In this document: positions 25,778 through 34,745 of the stretch, in pieces
Position numbering within the stretch: position 1 is the stretch's first letter
How the letters are laid out: every line of letters begins with the position of its first letter
Assembly: GCA_943789455.1 (NCBI GenBank)
Contig: CALSUE010000001.1
Coordinates: 946,001-1,010,000 of the forward strand
Reading direction: 5' to 3'
Source of the DNA: an uncultured Flavobacteriaceae bacterium
Lineage (GTDB): Bacteria; Bacteroidota; Bacteroidia; Flavobacteriales; Flavobacteriaceae
Length of the DNA: 64,000 bases
Translations under genes and position numbers: made by a program
Notes under the pieces: model-generated
What the model was told of the DNA's origin: nothing
Seen by the model: only the letters and a program-made list of their open reading frames with translations
Database searches by the model: none

Positions 25778-26425
25778 ATGGCAAAAGATCTAAGTAACTA
25801 TAGGAAATCTTACGATAAACAAGAACTATTAGAAAGTAATTGCCCAGAAAACCCCTTAGAATTATTTCAGAAATGGTTTTTAAATGCTGATGCATCCAAT
25901 ACTGTAGAGGAAACAAATGCAGTATCTCTAAGCACCATTGGTAAAGATAATTATCCAAAAAGCAGAATAGTACTCCTCAAGAAATACACTTGGGAAGGTT
26001 TTATTTTTTACACGAATTATAATTCTGAAAAAGGAAAAGCTATTCAAGAAAACAATCAAGTCTGTTTATCTTTTTTTTGGCCAGCTCTAGAACAACAAAT
26101 TATCATTAAAGGCAAAGCTGAAAAATTACCGGAAAATTTATCGGATGAATATTTTGAATCTAGACCAGCAGGAAGCAAACTTGGTGCTTGGGCCTCTAAA
26201 CAAAGTATGGTTGTAGAATCCAGAGATATTTTAGAGAAGAATCTTGAAAAGTTTGAAGAAAAATTTAAAGAAAAAGAAATCACAAGACCTCCTCATTGGG
26301 GTGGTTTCATGGTAAAACCAATATCTATTGAATTTTGGCAAGGTAGACCCAATAGAATGCATGACAGAATTCTTTATACGTTAAAAGAAGATTTTTCATG
26401 GAAAATTGAAAGATTGGAACCTTAA
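25778..26425 (+). CDS. pdxH: Pyridoxamine 5'-phosphate oxidase
   Basis: FMN enzyme that oxidises pyridoxine or pyridoxamine 5'-phosphate to pyridoxal 5'-phosphate, the cofactor of HemL and many aminotransferases. The 215-residue chain shows the N-terminal LSNYRKSYDKQELLE, the FMN-binding SRIVLLKKYTWEGFIFYTNYNSEKGKA region (split here as SRIVLLKKY and FYTNYNSEKG), the SRPAGSKLGAWASKQS-type loop, and the C-terminal PPHWGGFMVKP with FWQGRPNRMHDR that closes the active site. All expected signatures are intact. Confidence 0.95.
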   Translation: MAKDLSNYRKSYDKQELLESNCPENPLELFQKWFLNADASNTVEETNAVSLSTIGKDNYPKSRIVLLKKYTWEGFIFYTNYNSEKGKAIQENNQVCLSFFWPALEQQIIIKGKAEKLPENLSDEYFESRPAGSKLGAWASKQSMVVESRDILEKNLEKFEEKFKEKEITRPPHWGGFMVKPISIEFWQGRPNRMHDRILYTLKEDFSWKIERLEP

Positions 26426-26457
26426 TTTTTATATTTACTATTCTAAAATAGAATTGT

Positions 26458-26946
26458 TTGAAAACATTATACATTGTTAGACATGCGAAATCCTCATGGG
26501 ACTATACAAATATAGAAGATATTGACAGGCCCTTGAAGAAAAGAGGGATTAAAGATGCCTATTTAATGTCTAAGTTTTTATCTAAAAAAATCAATAAACC
26601 TGACGTTTTTATTTCAAGTGTAGCCAACAGAGCGCTTCACACCAGTGTTATATTTTGTCAGAATTTTAATTACCCACTTTCTAACCTTAAAATTAAAAAA
26701 GAATTATACAGCTTTAGTGACGGATATCTCGTAAAAACTGTAAGAGCTCTTGATAATAGTTTTGATTCAGCTATAATTTTTAGTCATGATCATGGCATTA
26801 ACACTTTTGTTAATAAATTTGGAAGTAAACCAATTAATCATGTAAGTACTAGTGGTGTAATTGGTATTCAATTTGATGAAAAACACTGGAAAGACATAAA
26901 AAAAGGAGCTACCATACTCGTTGAATTCCCAAAAAACCACAAGTAG
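26458..26946 (+). CDS. sixA: SixA-like phosphohistidine phosphatase
   Basis: Histidine-phosphatase superfamily protein of 162 residues. The RHA catalytic motif is at the N-terminus (Arg-8, His-9 in YIVRHAKSSWD), with the SixA-type DRPLKKRG segment (about 28-35) and a second catalytic His in FSHDHGINTF. SixA removes phosphate from phosphohistidine in E. coli phosphorelays; the substrate in Bacteroidota is unproven. The start is a TTG, with no ATG nearby in frame. It follows pdxH after 32 bases and converges with lpxK. Confidence 0.85.
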   Translation: MKTLYIVRHAKSSWDYTNIEDIDRPLKKRGIKDAYLMSKFLSKKINKPDVFISSVANRALHTSVIFCQNFNYPLSNLKIKKELYSFSDGYLVKTVRALDNSFDSAIIFSHDHGINTFVNKFGSKPINHVSTSGVIGIQFDEKHWKDIKKGATILVEFPKNHK

Positions 26947-26986
26947 TAAAAGCGTCTATTGGGCTTACTTTTCTTAGCTTTACAAT

Positions 26987-28012
26987 TTACTCAAGAACCT
27001 TCATAAATGATTTTACAGAGGTATTAAATTGATAATCTCCCTCTACAAACTTGGTAGACATCTTAAGATAACTCAGTGAAGAAATTTTGTTAGACAATCT
27101 CATATAATCTTTTTCAGTCGTTAAAAGTATTTTCTTCTCGGAAGGTATTGCATTATACTTAGCAATGATAGTATCAATTTCTTTTGAAGTAAAGTTATGA
27201 TGATCTGAATATTTTAAGTGATAAACTTTATTGTTTTTTGTTTTTAAAAATGACAGCAATGGTGTTGGATTTGCAATACCAGTAAGAAGTACTATTTCAT
27301 AATTACTCAAAGAATCTAGAGGAATATTGAGATAACCTGAGGTTTTATTGTGATAACTAATACTAGAAAAAAAGACATGCTGCTTTGAAGTTGCTTTTAA
27401 TTTTCTTTTTATGTCTTGTTGTTTTTCAGACGAGAGATCAATAGGGCATTTGGTCACTATAATGATATGAGCTCTTTTGGCTCCTCCTTTATTTTCACGA
27501 AGATTCCCGGTAGGTAATACAAAATCATCAGTATATAAATCATCAAACTTAGTTAATAGAATATAACAATCTGCCTTTACTTTTCTGTGTTGATATGCAT
27601 CGTCTAACAAAACAACATCAATAGATTGCTTTTGCTGTAGCTCTCGAATACCATTCACACGATTTTCATCGACTGCAACACATACTTTTGGAAATTTTTT
27701 AAAAAACTGTAAAGGCTCATCACCAACATCCTCTGAAGTATGAGTACCATCTATCAAAATAAAACCCTTGGTCTTCCTTTTATACCCCCTACTTAACACG
27801 GCTATTTTATAATTATTTTGTAAAACTTTAATCAAATATTCTATCTGAGGTGTCTTTCCTGTTCCTCCAACACTTAAATTTCCAACAGCTATGATTGGAA
27901 TGCTAAACGTTTTAGATTTAAAAAAACCAAGGTCATAAAAAAGATTACGAATACGCGTAACTAAATCATATAAGAGTGAAAATGGATACAGAAAAAATCG
28001 TAGTAGACTCAA
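26987..28012 (-). CDS. lpxK: Tetraacyldisaccharide 4'-kinase
   Basis: Inner-membrane kinase that phosphorylates the 4' position of the lipid A disaccharide precursor. The 341 residues begin with a membrane-associated segment (FFLYPFSLLYDLVTRIRNLF) and have the Walker A GNLSVGGTGKTPQ (about 43-55) and the conserved LLDDAYQHRKV. Other LpxK landmarks (LTTEKDYMRLS near the C-terminus) are present. The gene starts with TTG, and homology with relatives extends to that residue. It points to a lipopolysaccharide-type outer membrane. It is a single gene divergent from the Nif3-like gene. Confidence 0.93.
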   Translation of the reverse strand: MSLLRFFLYPFSLLYDLVTRIRNLFYDLGFFKSKTFSIPIIAVGNLSVGGTGKTPQIEYLIKVLQNNYKIAVLSRGYKRKTKGFILIDGTHTSEDVGDEPLQFFKKFPKVCVAVDENRVNGIRELQQKQSIDVVLLDDAYQHRKVKADCYILLTKFDDLYTDDFVLPTGNLRENKGGAKRAHIIIVTKCPIDLSSEKQQDIKRKLKATSKQHVFFSSISYHNKTSGYLNIPLDSLSNYEIVLLTGIANPTPLLSFLKTKNNKVYHLKYSDHHNFTSKEIDTIIAKYNAIPSEKKILLTTEKDYMRLSNKISSLSYLKMSTKFVEGDYQFNTSVKSFMKVLE

Positions 28013-28148
28013 AAATTATTTTTTTAATGACAAACCCTGAAAGTGTATTAATAGTACGAAAATACAATAAAATTTTTCTTCAATTTTTAAACTCATTCAT
28101 AGAAAAAAAAGTAAGATAAATATTTCAAACATTTTTGAATTAAAATAG

Positions 28149-28156
28149 TAACTTTG
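28149..28156 (+). promoter_or_regulatory. -7 promoter element upstream of Nif3-like gene
   Basis: TAACTTTG matches TAnnTTTG and lies about 75 bases before the Nif3-like ATG, within the 217-base gap to lpxK. A TTTTTG further upstream is too close (11 bases) to serve as -33. The rest of this gap is AT-rich with nothing else I can name. Confidence 0.35.
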
Positions 28157-28229
28157 AGAATGTTATTTTAACTCGTTTAAGTTTACTTTGAGAGTTTTAT
28201 AGGTAACATCCATAATTAATAAAATCAAT

Positions 28230-29009
28230 ATGACCATAAAGAATGTAAGTGAGTACTTGGAGGAAATAGCTCCATTAAACCAAGCAGAAGATTTTGACAA
28301 TGTGGGTTTATTAATCGGAAATGAAACTACTGAAGTTAAGGGAGTATTGGTAACACTAGATACTCTAGAGGAAACAGTTGACGAAGCTATTAAGAAAAAA
28401 TGTAATTTAATTGTAAGCTTTCATCCTATAATTTTCAGTGGTTTGAAAAAAATTAATGGAAACTCATACGTTGAAAAGGTAGTCATGAAAGCCATACAAA
28501 ACAATATTGCTATTTATGCTACACATACAGCTTTAGATAATAGTAAAGTTGGCGTGAGTGCAAAAATGTGTGAAGTATTAGGGTTATCAAACAACAGCAT
28601 ATTACTTCCAAAAGATGATGGTGCTATTGGAATGGGTATGATAGGAAATTTACCTAAACCCATGCAAGAGGAAGATTTTTTAAAGTTTACAAAAAAAGCT
28701 TTTAAAACAAATGGAATTCGTTATTCAAATAAAACAGGGAAATTAATAAAAAAAGTAGCTGTTCTAGGTGGATCTGGAAGTTTTGCCATTACTGATGCAA
28801 TACACAAAAAAGCTGATGTTTATATCAGTGCAGATTTTAAGTATCACGATTTTTTTAAAGCTGAAGATAAAATCCTATTAATTGATGTTGGACATTATGA
28901 AAGTGAACAGTTTACAAAAAACCTTTTGGTAGACTATCTTACAAAAAAATTCACTAGTTTTGCAATCATTTTATCAGAAAAAAGTACAAATCCAATTTAT
29001 TATTTATAA
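28230..29009 (+). CDS. Nif3-like dinuclear metal-binding protein, short form
   Basis: NIF3/YbgI family protein of 259 residues, cytoplasmic, thought to be a metal-dependent toroidal hydrolase or GTP cyclohydrolase-like protein of unproven function. Metal-site motifs are present: SFHPIIFSGLKK, ATHTALDN and, near the C-terminus, VGHYESEQFTKN. Many Bacteroidota members are about 365 residues with a PII-like domain inserted in the middle; here the chain passes directly from ILLPKDD to GAIGMGMIG, so the insertion is absent. The gene ends two bases before the coiled-coil gene and the two are surely co-transcribed. Confidence 0.88.
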   Translation: MTIKNVSEYLEEIAPLNQAEDFDNVGLLIGNETTEVKGVLVTLDTLEETVDEAIKKKCNLIVSFHPIIFSGLKKINGNSYVEKVVMKAIQNNIAIYATHTALDNSKVGVSAKMCEVLGLSNNSILLPKDDGAIGMGMIGNLPKPMQEEDFLKFTKKAFKTNGIRYSNKTGKLIKKVAVLGGSGSFAITDAIHKKADVYISADFKYHDFFKAEDKILLIDVGHYESEQFTKNLLVDYLTKKFTSFAIILSEKSTNPIYYL

Positions 29010-29011
29010 AC

Positions 29012-29785
29012 ATGGCAAAGAAGAAAGAAGTTAGTGTAGAAGAAAAGTTAAGAGCACTCTATGACTTACAATTAATAGATTCTAGAATAGATGAAATAAG
29101 AAATGTAAGAGGTGAATTACCTTTAGAGGTTGACGATTTACAAGATGAGGTAACAGGTTTAAATACTAGAATTTCTAATTTATCTGAGGATGTTTCAAAC
29201 TTAGAAACTGACATCAATAACAAGAAGCTAGCCATTGAGGAATCAATTACTTTAATGAAAAAATATGAAGAGCAACAAAAAAATGTTAGAAATAACAGAG
29301 AATTTGACTCGTTAGCAAAAGAAACTGAATATCAAGAATTAGAGATTCAATTGTCTGAGAAACGCATTAAGGAGTTTCAAGTTAAAATTGAACAAAAAAA
29401 CGAAGTTATCGCAACAACTAAAGAAAAGCTAGATAAACAACAAGTTCACTTAGATCACAAAAAGGCTGAATTAAATTCAATCCTTAAAGAAACTGAAAAA
29501 GAAGAGAAATTGTTATTAGACAAATCAAAAGAATTTTCGGCTTCAATTGACAATCATTTATTGACTGCGTATACAAGAATTAGAAATAAAGTTAAAAATG
29601 GACTAGCTGTTGTATCTATTGAACGTGGTGCATCTGGCGGATCTTTCTTTACAATTCCTCCACAAATTCAATTAGAGATTGCCAACAGAAAAAAAATTAC
29701 AATTGATGAACATAGTGGGCGAATTTTGATTGATGCTGATTTAGCAGCAGAAGAAAAACAAAAGATCGATAGCCTTTTTGCTTAA
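29012..29785 (+). CDS. Coiled-coil protein of the C4 zinc-ribbon family, without its cysteines
   Basis: The 257-residue protein is a long helical hairpin coiled coil (about 10-190), with NNREFDSLAKETEYQELEI as the conserved core, followed by a small C-terminal domain. Members of this family normally end in a zinc ribbon of form CGGCF...CPxCGR. The aligned positions here are Ser-208, Ser-211, Asp-232 and Ser-235, so no zinc can be bound, although the IPPQIQLEI and HSGRIL scaffold remains. The family is related to nucleic-acid-binding coiled-coil proteins, with no firm function. It is tightly coupled to the Nif3-like gene, a pairing seen in many bacteria. Confidence 0.85.
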   Translation: MAKKKEVSVEEKLRALYDLQLIDSRIDEIRNVRGELPLEVDDLQDEVTGLNTRISNLSEDVSNLETDINNKKLAIEESITLMKKYEEQQKNVRNNREFDSLAKETEYQELEIQLSEKRIKEFQVKIEQKNEVIATTKEKLDKQQVHLDHKKAELNSILKETEKEEKLLLDKSKEFSASIDNHLLTAYTRIRNKVKNGLAVVSIERGASGGSFFTIPPQIQLEIANRKKITIDEHSGRILIDADLAAEEKQKIDSLFA

Positions 29786-29806
29786 ACTTATTTTAAAATA
29801 AAAAAA

Positions 29807-29826
29807 ACTCAGACCAAAGTCTGAGT
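29807..29826. terminator. Bidirectional terminator between coiled-coil gene and DUF349 gene
   Basis: A perfect eight-base-pair stem (29807-29814 with 29819-29826), loop CAAA, is preceded by a run of As and followed by nine Ts. It serves the two convergent genes. Confidence 0.88.
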
Positions 29827-29848
29827 TTTTTTTTGCTTTAGAATTATA

Positions 29849-31864
29849 TTAATAATCGAGTGATCTTATGTACGCTAATTTATCTTTCCAGGCCTTCAAC
29901 CCGTTCTTAAAAGTATCTATATTTTTATGAACGTTTTTTACCATAGGATTATCATCTGAGGCATTAGAGAAAAAACTTAAATTATTTTCTAATTGTTGAA
30001 TTTCACGAACTGATTCATCAATTTTTTTTCTAACAAATACAAGTTCAGAATCTAATTTTCTAATATCATTATTTGCAAGATATCCGTTTATAATATTTTT
30101 AAATTTCAATAAAACAATTTCGCTCTTATCTAAAGAAAGTTTTGATAAAAGACCATCTACAAATTTATTAAATTGGAGATCAACAGCTTTTGATCCTCTT
30201 GGAGTACTTCCGAGCTGACTCCAACTTTCCATTAAATTAGTTATTGTGTCTTTAGTCGTATAATCTTCAACTTTGAGCGCCTCAACAAAGGCAATTTTAT
30301 GGCCTATAATTTCTTTTTGCTCGTCACTTAATGCATTTTTCTGATTGTGATAACGGTCAAAATAATAATTACAAGAAGACTTAAACTTGTTCCAAATATC
30401 ATCTGAAAACTTCCTAGGGACATGTCCTATTTTTTTCCAATCAGATTGTATTTTCTTGAATGTGTTTGTTGTAGTTTCCCAATCTTCACTGTCTTTGATA
30501 GATTCAGCTAGTTTAATAAGGTCTAATTTGGCTTGAAGATTGTTTTGTTGAGCGTTTTTCTCTTGTTTATAAAACTTATTCTTTTCTCTATTGAATTGCT
30601 TGGTTGCTTCTTTAAACTTTTTCCAAATAGATTCACTTTTTGAATAGGGTAATTTACCTGCATCAAAATATTTTTTTCTAAGCGCATCAATATCTTTTAT
30701 GCTTTTCTGCCAGTCATTATGTGTTTTGTTCTTAGAAGAGTCATAGGATAGAATTTCATCAATAACTAACATTTTTGCTTCAATAATGACAACATATTGA
30801 GATTTCATACTTTTAAAATGATCATGCCTTTTGTCATGTATGATTTTAGTAGCTGCGCTAAATTTATCCCAAACATCATCCCTCATTTCACGGGCTACAG
30901 GACCAATATCTTCTTTCCATGTTTTATGTAAATCCTGTAATTCTTTAAATGCAGCATTAACATCTTTCATTTCTGCTAAGAATTCTGCTTTCTCAATAAG
31001 TTTTAATTTTTCTTCTAAATTGTTCTTAAAATCTAGGTCTCTAAAATCGTTGCTTAAGTGTAATAAATCATAAAAACGTTCTACATGATGGTGGTATATT
31101 TTCCAAGTATCATTGTATTTTGTTTTTGGTACTGGACCAATCGATCTCCAAGTATTTTGCAAATCTCTGAAATACTTATACATTGTTTTGGTATCCGCAT
31201 TTTCTATTAAAATTTTTAAATCCTCAATTACCTGAACTCTTTTTTCTAAATTATCTTTTAGTTGTTTTTCTAAATTGGAATAGTGAATATCTTTTTGTTT
31301 TTTGTAATCTGAAAGTAACTTGTTGTATTTAGACTTTACTGGACTGGAATATTGAAAGTCAATTGTATTTCCTCCCTCAGCTAAAAAAAGTGATTTTTTT
31401 TCTGCTAAAAGCGTTCCAAATTTTAGATTAAAAGCACTTTTAATTGCTTCTACAGAAGATTTAATATGTTGAACTTTTTGAGTGTGTATGATATTATCTA
31501 AAGCATCTGTAAGTTCTTCTAGGCTTAAGGTATCATATTTTATAATCTCAACTTCCTTTTTGGGCTTTTCTTCTTCAGTATTCCCTTCAACCTCATCGCT
31601 ATTTTCTTTTGAAACTAGATTATCATCAGAGCTTACTGCTTCTTTTTCATCAATACCTATTTCTTGAGTGTCAGGTTCTTTTGAATCAGCAGTTGCTTTT
31701 TCAGTACCACTAGCTTTTGTAACTTCATCCTCAACTACTACTTCTTTACTATCTAGTTCTACATTGACTTGCTCTGAAATAACTTCATTTTCTTTTGTTG
31801 GTTCAATTACCTCATCTTTTGACTGGGTAGTTTTTTTAATTTTATCTTCATTCGATTCTAACAT
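29849..31864 (-). CDS. DUF349 repeat protein
   Basis: Large cytoplasmic helical protein of 671 residues. The first 110 residues are acidic and low in complexity (many Glu, Val, Ser, Thr). From there on are four or five DUF349 repeats of about 70 residues, each with a WxxIGxVPR/K-type core (WRSIGPVPKTKYNDTW, WKEDIGPVAREMRDDVW, a divergent YFDAGKLPYSKSESIW, WKKIGHVPRKFSDDIW, WSQLGSTPRGSKAVD). The repeats form extended helical rods. No function is established for the family in Bacteroidota. It converges with the coiled-coil gene and is separated from aroE by about 90 bases. Confidence 0.88.
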   Translation of the reverse strand: MLESNEDKIKKTTQSKDEVIEPTKENEVISEQVNVELDSKEVVVEDEVTKASGTEKATADSKEPDTQEIGIDEKEAVSSDDNLVSKENSDEVEGNTEEEKPKKEVEIIKYDTLSLEELTDALDNIIHTQKVQHIKSSVEAIKSAFNLKFGTLLAEKKSLFLAEGGNTIDFQYSSPVKSKYNKLLSDYKKQKDIHYSNLEKQLKDNLEKRVQVIEDLKILIENADTKTMYKYFRDLQNTWRSIGPVPKTKYNDTWKIYHHHVERFYDLLHLSNDFRDLDFKNNLEEKLKLIEKAEFLAEMKDVNAAFKELQDLHKTWKEDIGPVAREMRDDVWDKFSAATKIIHDKRHDHFKSMKSQYVVIIEAKMLVIDEILSYDSSKNKTHNDWQKSIKDIDALRKKYFDAGKLPYSKSESIWKKFKEATKQFNREKNKFYKQEKNAQQNNLQAKLDLIKLAESIKDSEDWETTTNTFKKIQSDWKKIGHVPRKFSDDIWNKFKSSCNYYFDRYHNQKNALSDEQKEIIGHKIAFVEALKVEDYTTKDTITNLMESWSQLGSTPRGSKAVDLQFNKFVDGLLSKLSLDKSEIVLLKFKNIINGYLANNDIRKLDSELVFVRKKIDESVREIQQLENNLSFFSNASDDNPMVKNVHKNIDTFKNGLKAWKDKLAYIRSLDY

Positions 31865-31953
31865 ATCTACAATGTTTAAGGTTCCTATAATATGAAGTAT
31901 AAAGATAACAATGTCTCATTAAACAACAAAAAAATCGTAACATGATTCATAAT

Positions 31954-32712
31954 CTATTTATTCCATAACCTCCAAGATTCTTCTGCTTGTAATTCCAGCA
32001 TTTCGTAACCATTTTTTACAAGAGCTCCTCGTTTTTTACCTTCAAGTAAGAATGCTGTTTCGACCGGATTATAAATTAAGTCGTATAACAAATGTTTAGG
32101 TGTTAAAAATTGATAAGGAATCATTGGTTTTTCATTAATATTTGGATAAGTCCCTACAGGTGAACAATTAACGACAATTGTACATTCATTTAGTAATTTA
32201 TCTGAAAGATCAGCATAGGGTAATTCTGTACTCCCTTTCGGGTTTCTAGAAATTTTATAATAATCAATATTTAATTTTTTAAAAACATAGGCCACAGCTT
32301 TTGAAGCACCACCAGTACCTAAAATTAAAGCTTTGGTATGATGCTTTTTCAAAAGAGGAATTAAAGAGTTCTCAAAACCTACAACATCAGTATTGTAGCC
32401 AACTAACCTCCCATCGTTTGTAAATTTAATTGTGTTAACAGCTCCTATTTCACTCGCTATTGTATCTACCTCGTCTAGGTAGTTAAAAACTGACTCCTTA
32501 TAAGGTATTGTAACATTACACCCCTTGAGAATTGTTTTAAACTCACTTAGAATTTCAGGAAAGTCTTGTATCTTTTCTATATCAAAATTTACATATTTAT
32601 ACCCCTCCAACTTAAGATCTATGAACTTTTTAGAAAAATAGTTTTTAGAAAAAGAGTATGAAATATTCTTTCCCAGCAATCCAAAAAGTATGCTATTTAA
32701 TTTTCCTTCCAT
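31954..32712 (-). CDS. aroE: Shikimate dehydrogenase (NADP+)
   Basis: Reduces 3-dehydroshikimate to shikimate in aromatic amino acid synthesis. The 252 residues are slightly short but complete. Substrate-binding motifs are seen at the N-terminus (LLGKNISYSFSKNYF) and NVTIPYKESVFNYLDEVD with the catalytic Lys, then the NADP-binding GTGGASKAVAYVF (about 126-138), and C-terminal NGYEMLELQAEESWRLW. The start overlaps the DUF368 gene upstream by 20 bases, so it is translated from the same message as the DUF368 pair. Confidence 0.93.
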   Translation of the reverse strand: MEGKLNSILFGLLGKNISYSFSKNYFSKKFIDLKLEGYKYVNFDIEKIQDFPEILSEFKTILKGCNVTIPYKESVFNYLDEVDTIASEIGAVNTIKFTNDGRLVGYNTDVVGFENSLIPLLKKHHTKALILGTGGASKAVAYVFKKLNIDYYKISRNPKGSTELPYADLSDKLLNECTIVVNCSPVGTYPNINEKPMIPYQFLTPKHLLYDLIYNPVETAFLLEGKKRGALVKNGYEMLELQAEESWRLWNK

Positions 32713-33700
32713 AATAATCTATTGCTAATATTAAGCTAATTCCTAAAAAAATATAAAAAATAGCAAACCAGGTTGTTGAGTCGTTAATGTCTGGAATATA
32801 ACGTTGATAATTTTCAATTACTTGATTTCCTTTTTGATCTATTACTCGTTGTTGATTTTCTATTTTAAAAATTTTTTCTTTCCATGGCCAAACAATACCT
32901 AAAGATCCAGTTATAAAACCAATGATAATAGCGGTAACTATTTGATGCCATCGTTTTAAAACATAACCCAAGACATGAGACAGGGAAACTAACCCAAAGG
33001 CCGAACCAGCAGTAAAAACACCAATAATTTTTAAATAATATATTTTAACTGGATCTTTTAAAAAATCAAAATTGAATGACAATATCTCTTTGATAACACC
33101 GGACAAAACATTCACAGAATCTACCAATAACAGCACATAATTTCCTAATAAAATCAAAATAAATGAACCCGATAATCCAGGAAGAGTCATTCCTGAAACA
33201 CCAATAATTCCACAAATAAAAACAAACCAAAGATTATCGTTTTCTTTAGCAGGTGTAAGGAAACTAATTCCTAAGCCAATTAGAATACCAATAATTACGA
33301 ATACTATTTTTTTAAAGCTCCATTCTCCAAAACCTTTAGCGATGTAATATATAGAGCCAATAATCATTCCGAAAAACCAACTCCAGACATACAGTTCATG
33401 GTTTTTTAAAAAAAAGTCTAACAGAAGAGAAACACTAAAATAACTGAACACACTTCCAGAAATTATAATACATGTGAATTGTGAGTTTGTATAGTTAAGA
33501 AAACTTTTTAATCTACCATTTAAAATCAATTTAAAAGCTTTTAAATTTATTTTTTGAAATGAATAAATTAATTCCTCATAAAAACCTAACACAAAAGACA
33601 CAGTACCTCCAGAAACTCCAGGAACTTTATTTGCTGCTCCCATAATTATTCCTTTAAAAAAAAGTATTAATTTTTCAGTAAAGTTTCTTTCTTTTTGCAT
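32693..33700 (-). CDS. DUF368 family membrane protein (second of a tandem pair)
   Basis: Polytopic inner-membrane protein of 335 residues. It has the family's duplicated signature: GAANKVPGVSGGTVSFVLGFYEELI near the N-terminus and GVSGMTLPGLSGSFILILLGNYV in the middle. About eight to ten membrane helices are predicted. DUF368 proteins include PopT, proposed to return undecaprenyl phosphate across the inner membrane for cell-envelope synthesis; assignment here is by family only. Its ATG shares a base with the stop of the upstream paralogue (TAATG). A loop near residues 270-310 (FKIENQQRVIDQKGNQVIEN) is longer and more polar than in its neighbour. Confidence 0.85.
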   Translation of the reverse strand: MQKERNFTEKLILFFKGIIMGAANKVPGVSGGTVSFVLGFYEELIYSFQKINLKAFKLILNGRLKSFLNYTNSQFTCIIISGSVFSYFSVSLLLDFFLKNHELYVWSWFFGMIIGSIYYIAKGFGEWSFKKIVFVIIGILIGLGISFLTPAKENDNLWFVFICGIIGVSGMTLPGLSGSFILILLGNYVLLLVDSVNVLSGVIKEILSFNFDFLKDPVKIYYLKIIGVFTAGSAFGLVSLSHVLGYVLKRWHQIVTAIIIGFITGSLGIVWPWKEKIFKIENQQRVIDQKGNQVIENYQRYIPDINDSTTWFAIFYIFLGISLILAIDYYGRKIK

Positions 33701-34623
33701 TACGCTTTTTTAACTGCTAATTTTTCTAGTAATAAGATAAGGCCAAATCCTATTATTGCAAGTAATCCAGCCATTAATAATTTAGAATCACCATCAAATG
33801 ATAAAGGGGAAACACTTGTTGTATTGAATGGAACCTCAATCCCTTTTGAATTAGTTCTCCATGAAATGGTTTCTTTCCATGGCCAAATTTTATTTAAAGA
33901 TCCAGCTATAAAACCAATTAACAGCGCTAAGGTGTAATTTTTATATTTTGAAAACAACCATTTCAAGACCCTAGAAAAAGTTAACAATCCTAGTATAGCT
34001 CCAGCCATAAAAATAACTACACTGAAAAAATCTTTTGTATTAATTGCGTTTAGAATAGGCTTATACGCCCCTAAAAGCACCAAAATAAAAGAACCTGAAA
34101 TACCAGGTAAGATCATTGCACAAATAGCAATCATACCTGCTAAAAATAAAAACCAAGGAGAAGAGTTTTGTGATATAACTGGGTTTAATGTAGTAATATA
34201 ATACGCAAATATTAATCCAAAAATGAGATATAAATAACTTTTGATATTCCATATTTTAATTTGCTTAGCGATGTAAATTATACTAGCTAATACCAAACCA
34301 AAGAAAAAAGACCAAATTAATATAGGATGATTTTCTAATAGATTTTCTATCAACTTAGCAAGCGATAAAACACTAATACAAATTCCAATAAAAAGAGCTA
34401 ATAAAAAACGACCATTTACCATCTTCCAAACTTTCTTAAACCCTTCATTTTTCAATACAGAGAATAAACTTAAATTGAAACTACTAATAGAATTAAGAAG
34501 TTCCTCATAAATACCTGAGATAAAAGCAATGGTTCCACCAGAAACTCCTGGTACAACATCAGCAGCCCCCATTGCCATTCCTTTCAAGGAAATGATTATG
34601 TAGTCTTTTAACGATCTTTTCAT
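33700..34623 (-). CDS. DUF368 family membrane protein (first of a tandem pair)
   Basis: Membrane protein of 307 residues, paralogous to the next gene downstream. It carries both family signatures, GAADVVPGVSGGTIAFISGIYEELL (about 19-43) and AICAMILPGISGSFILVLLGAYK (about 170-193), with the conserved WPWKET segment. By family it is a candidate undecaprenyl-phosphate flippase like PopT. The two DUF368 proteins are clearly diverged, not a recent copy. The gene is first of a three-gene message (DUF368, DUF368, aroE) preceded by a terminator. Confidence 0.85.
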   Translation of the reverse strand: MKRSLKDYIIISLKGMAMGAADVVPGVSGGTIAFISGIYEELLNSISSFNLSLFSVLKNEGFKKVWKMVNGRFLLALFIGICISVLSLAKLIENLLENHPILIWSFFFGLVLASIIYIAKQIKIWNIKSYLYLIFGLIFAYYITTLNPVISQNSSPWFLFLAGMIAICAMILPGISGSFILVLLGAYKPILNAINTKDFFSVVIFMAGAILGLLTFSRVLKWLFSKYKNYTLALLIGFIAGSLNKIWPWKETISWRTNSKGIEVPFNTTSVSPLSFDGDSKLLMAGLLAIIGFGLILLLEKLAVKKA

Positions 34624-34685
34624 AAATATTTTTTTTATGGTAACGAAGATACTTGAAAAAGTAAAAATACACTTACAAATAAAAA

Positions 34686-34706
34686 AAACTGAAAGATTTT
34701 TTCAGT
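34686..34706 (-). terminator. Terminator after the TPR-protein gene
   Basis: A stem of eight base pairs (34686-34693 with 34699-34706), five-base loop, is flanked by A and T tracts on both sides. It lies between two minus-strand genes and would end transcription of the TPR gene before the DUF368 gene. The stem is rich in A-T pairs, so moderate strength. Confidence 0.7.
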
Positions 34707-34745
34707 TTTTTTTATTTTGGAAGAAACAGTTGAAATCTTAGATAG

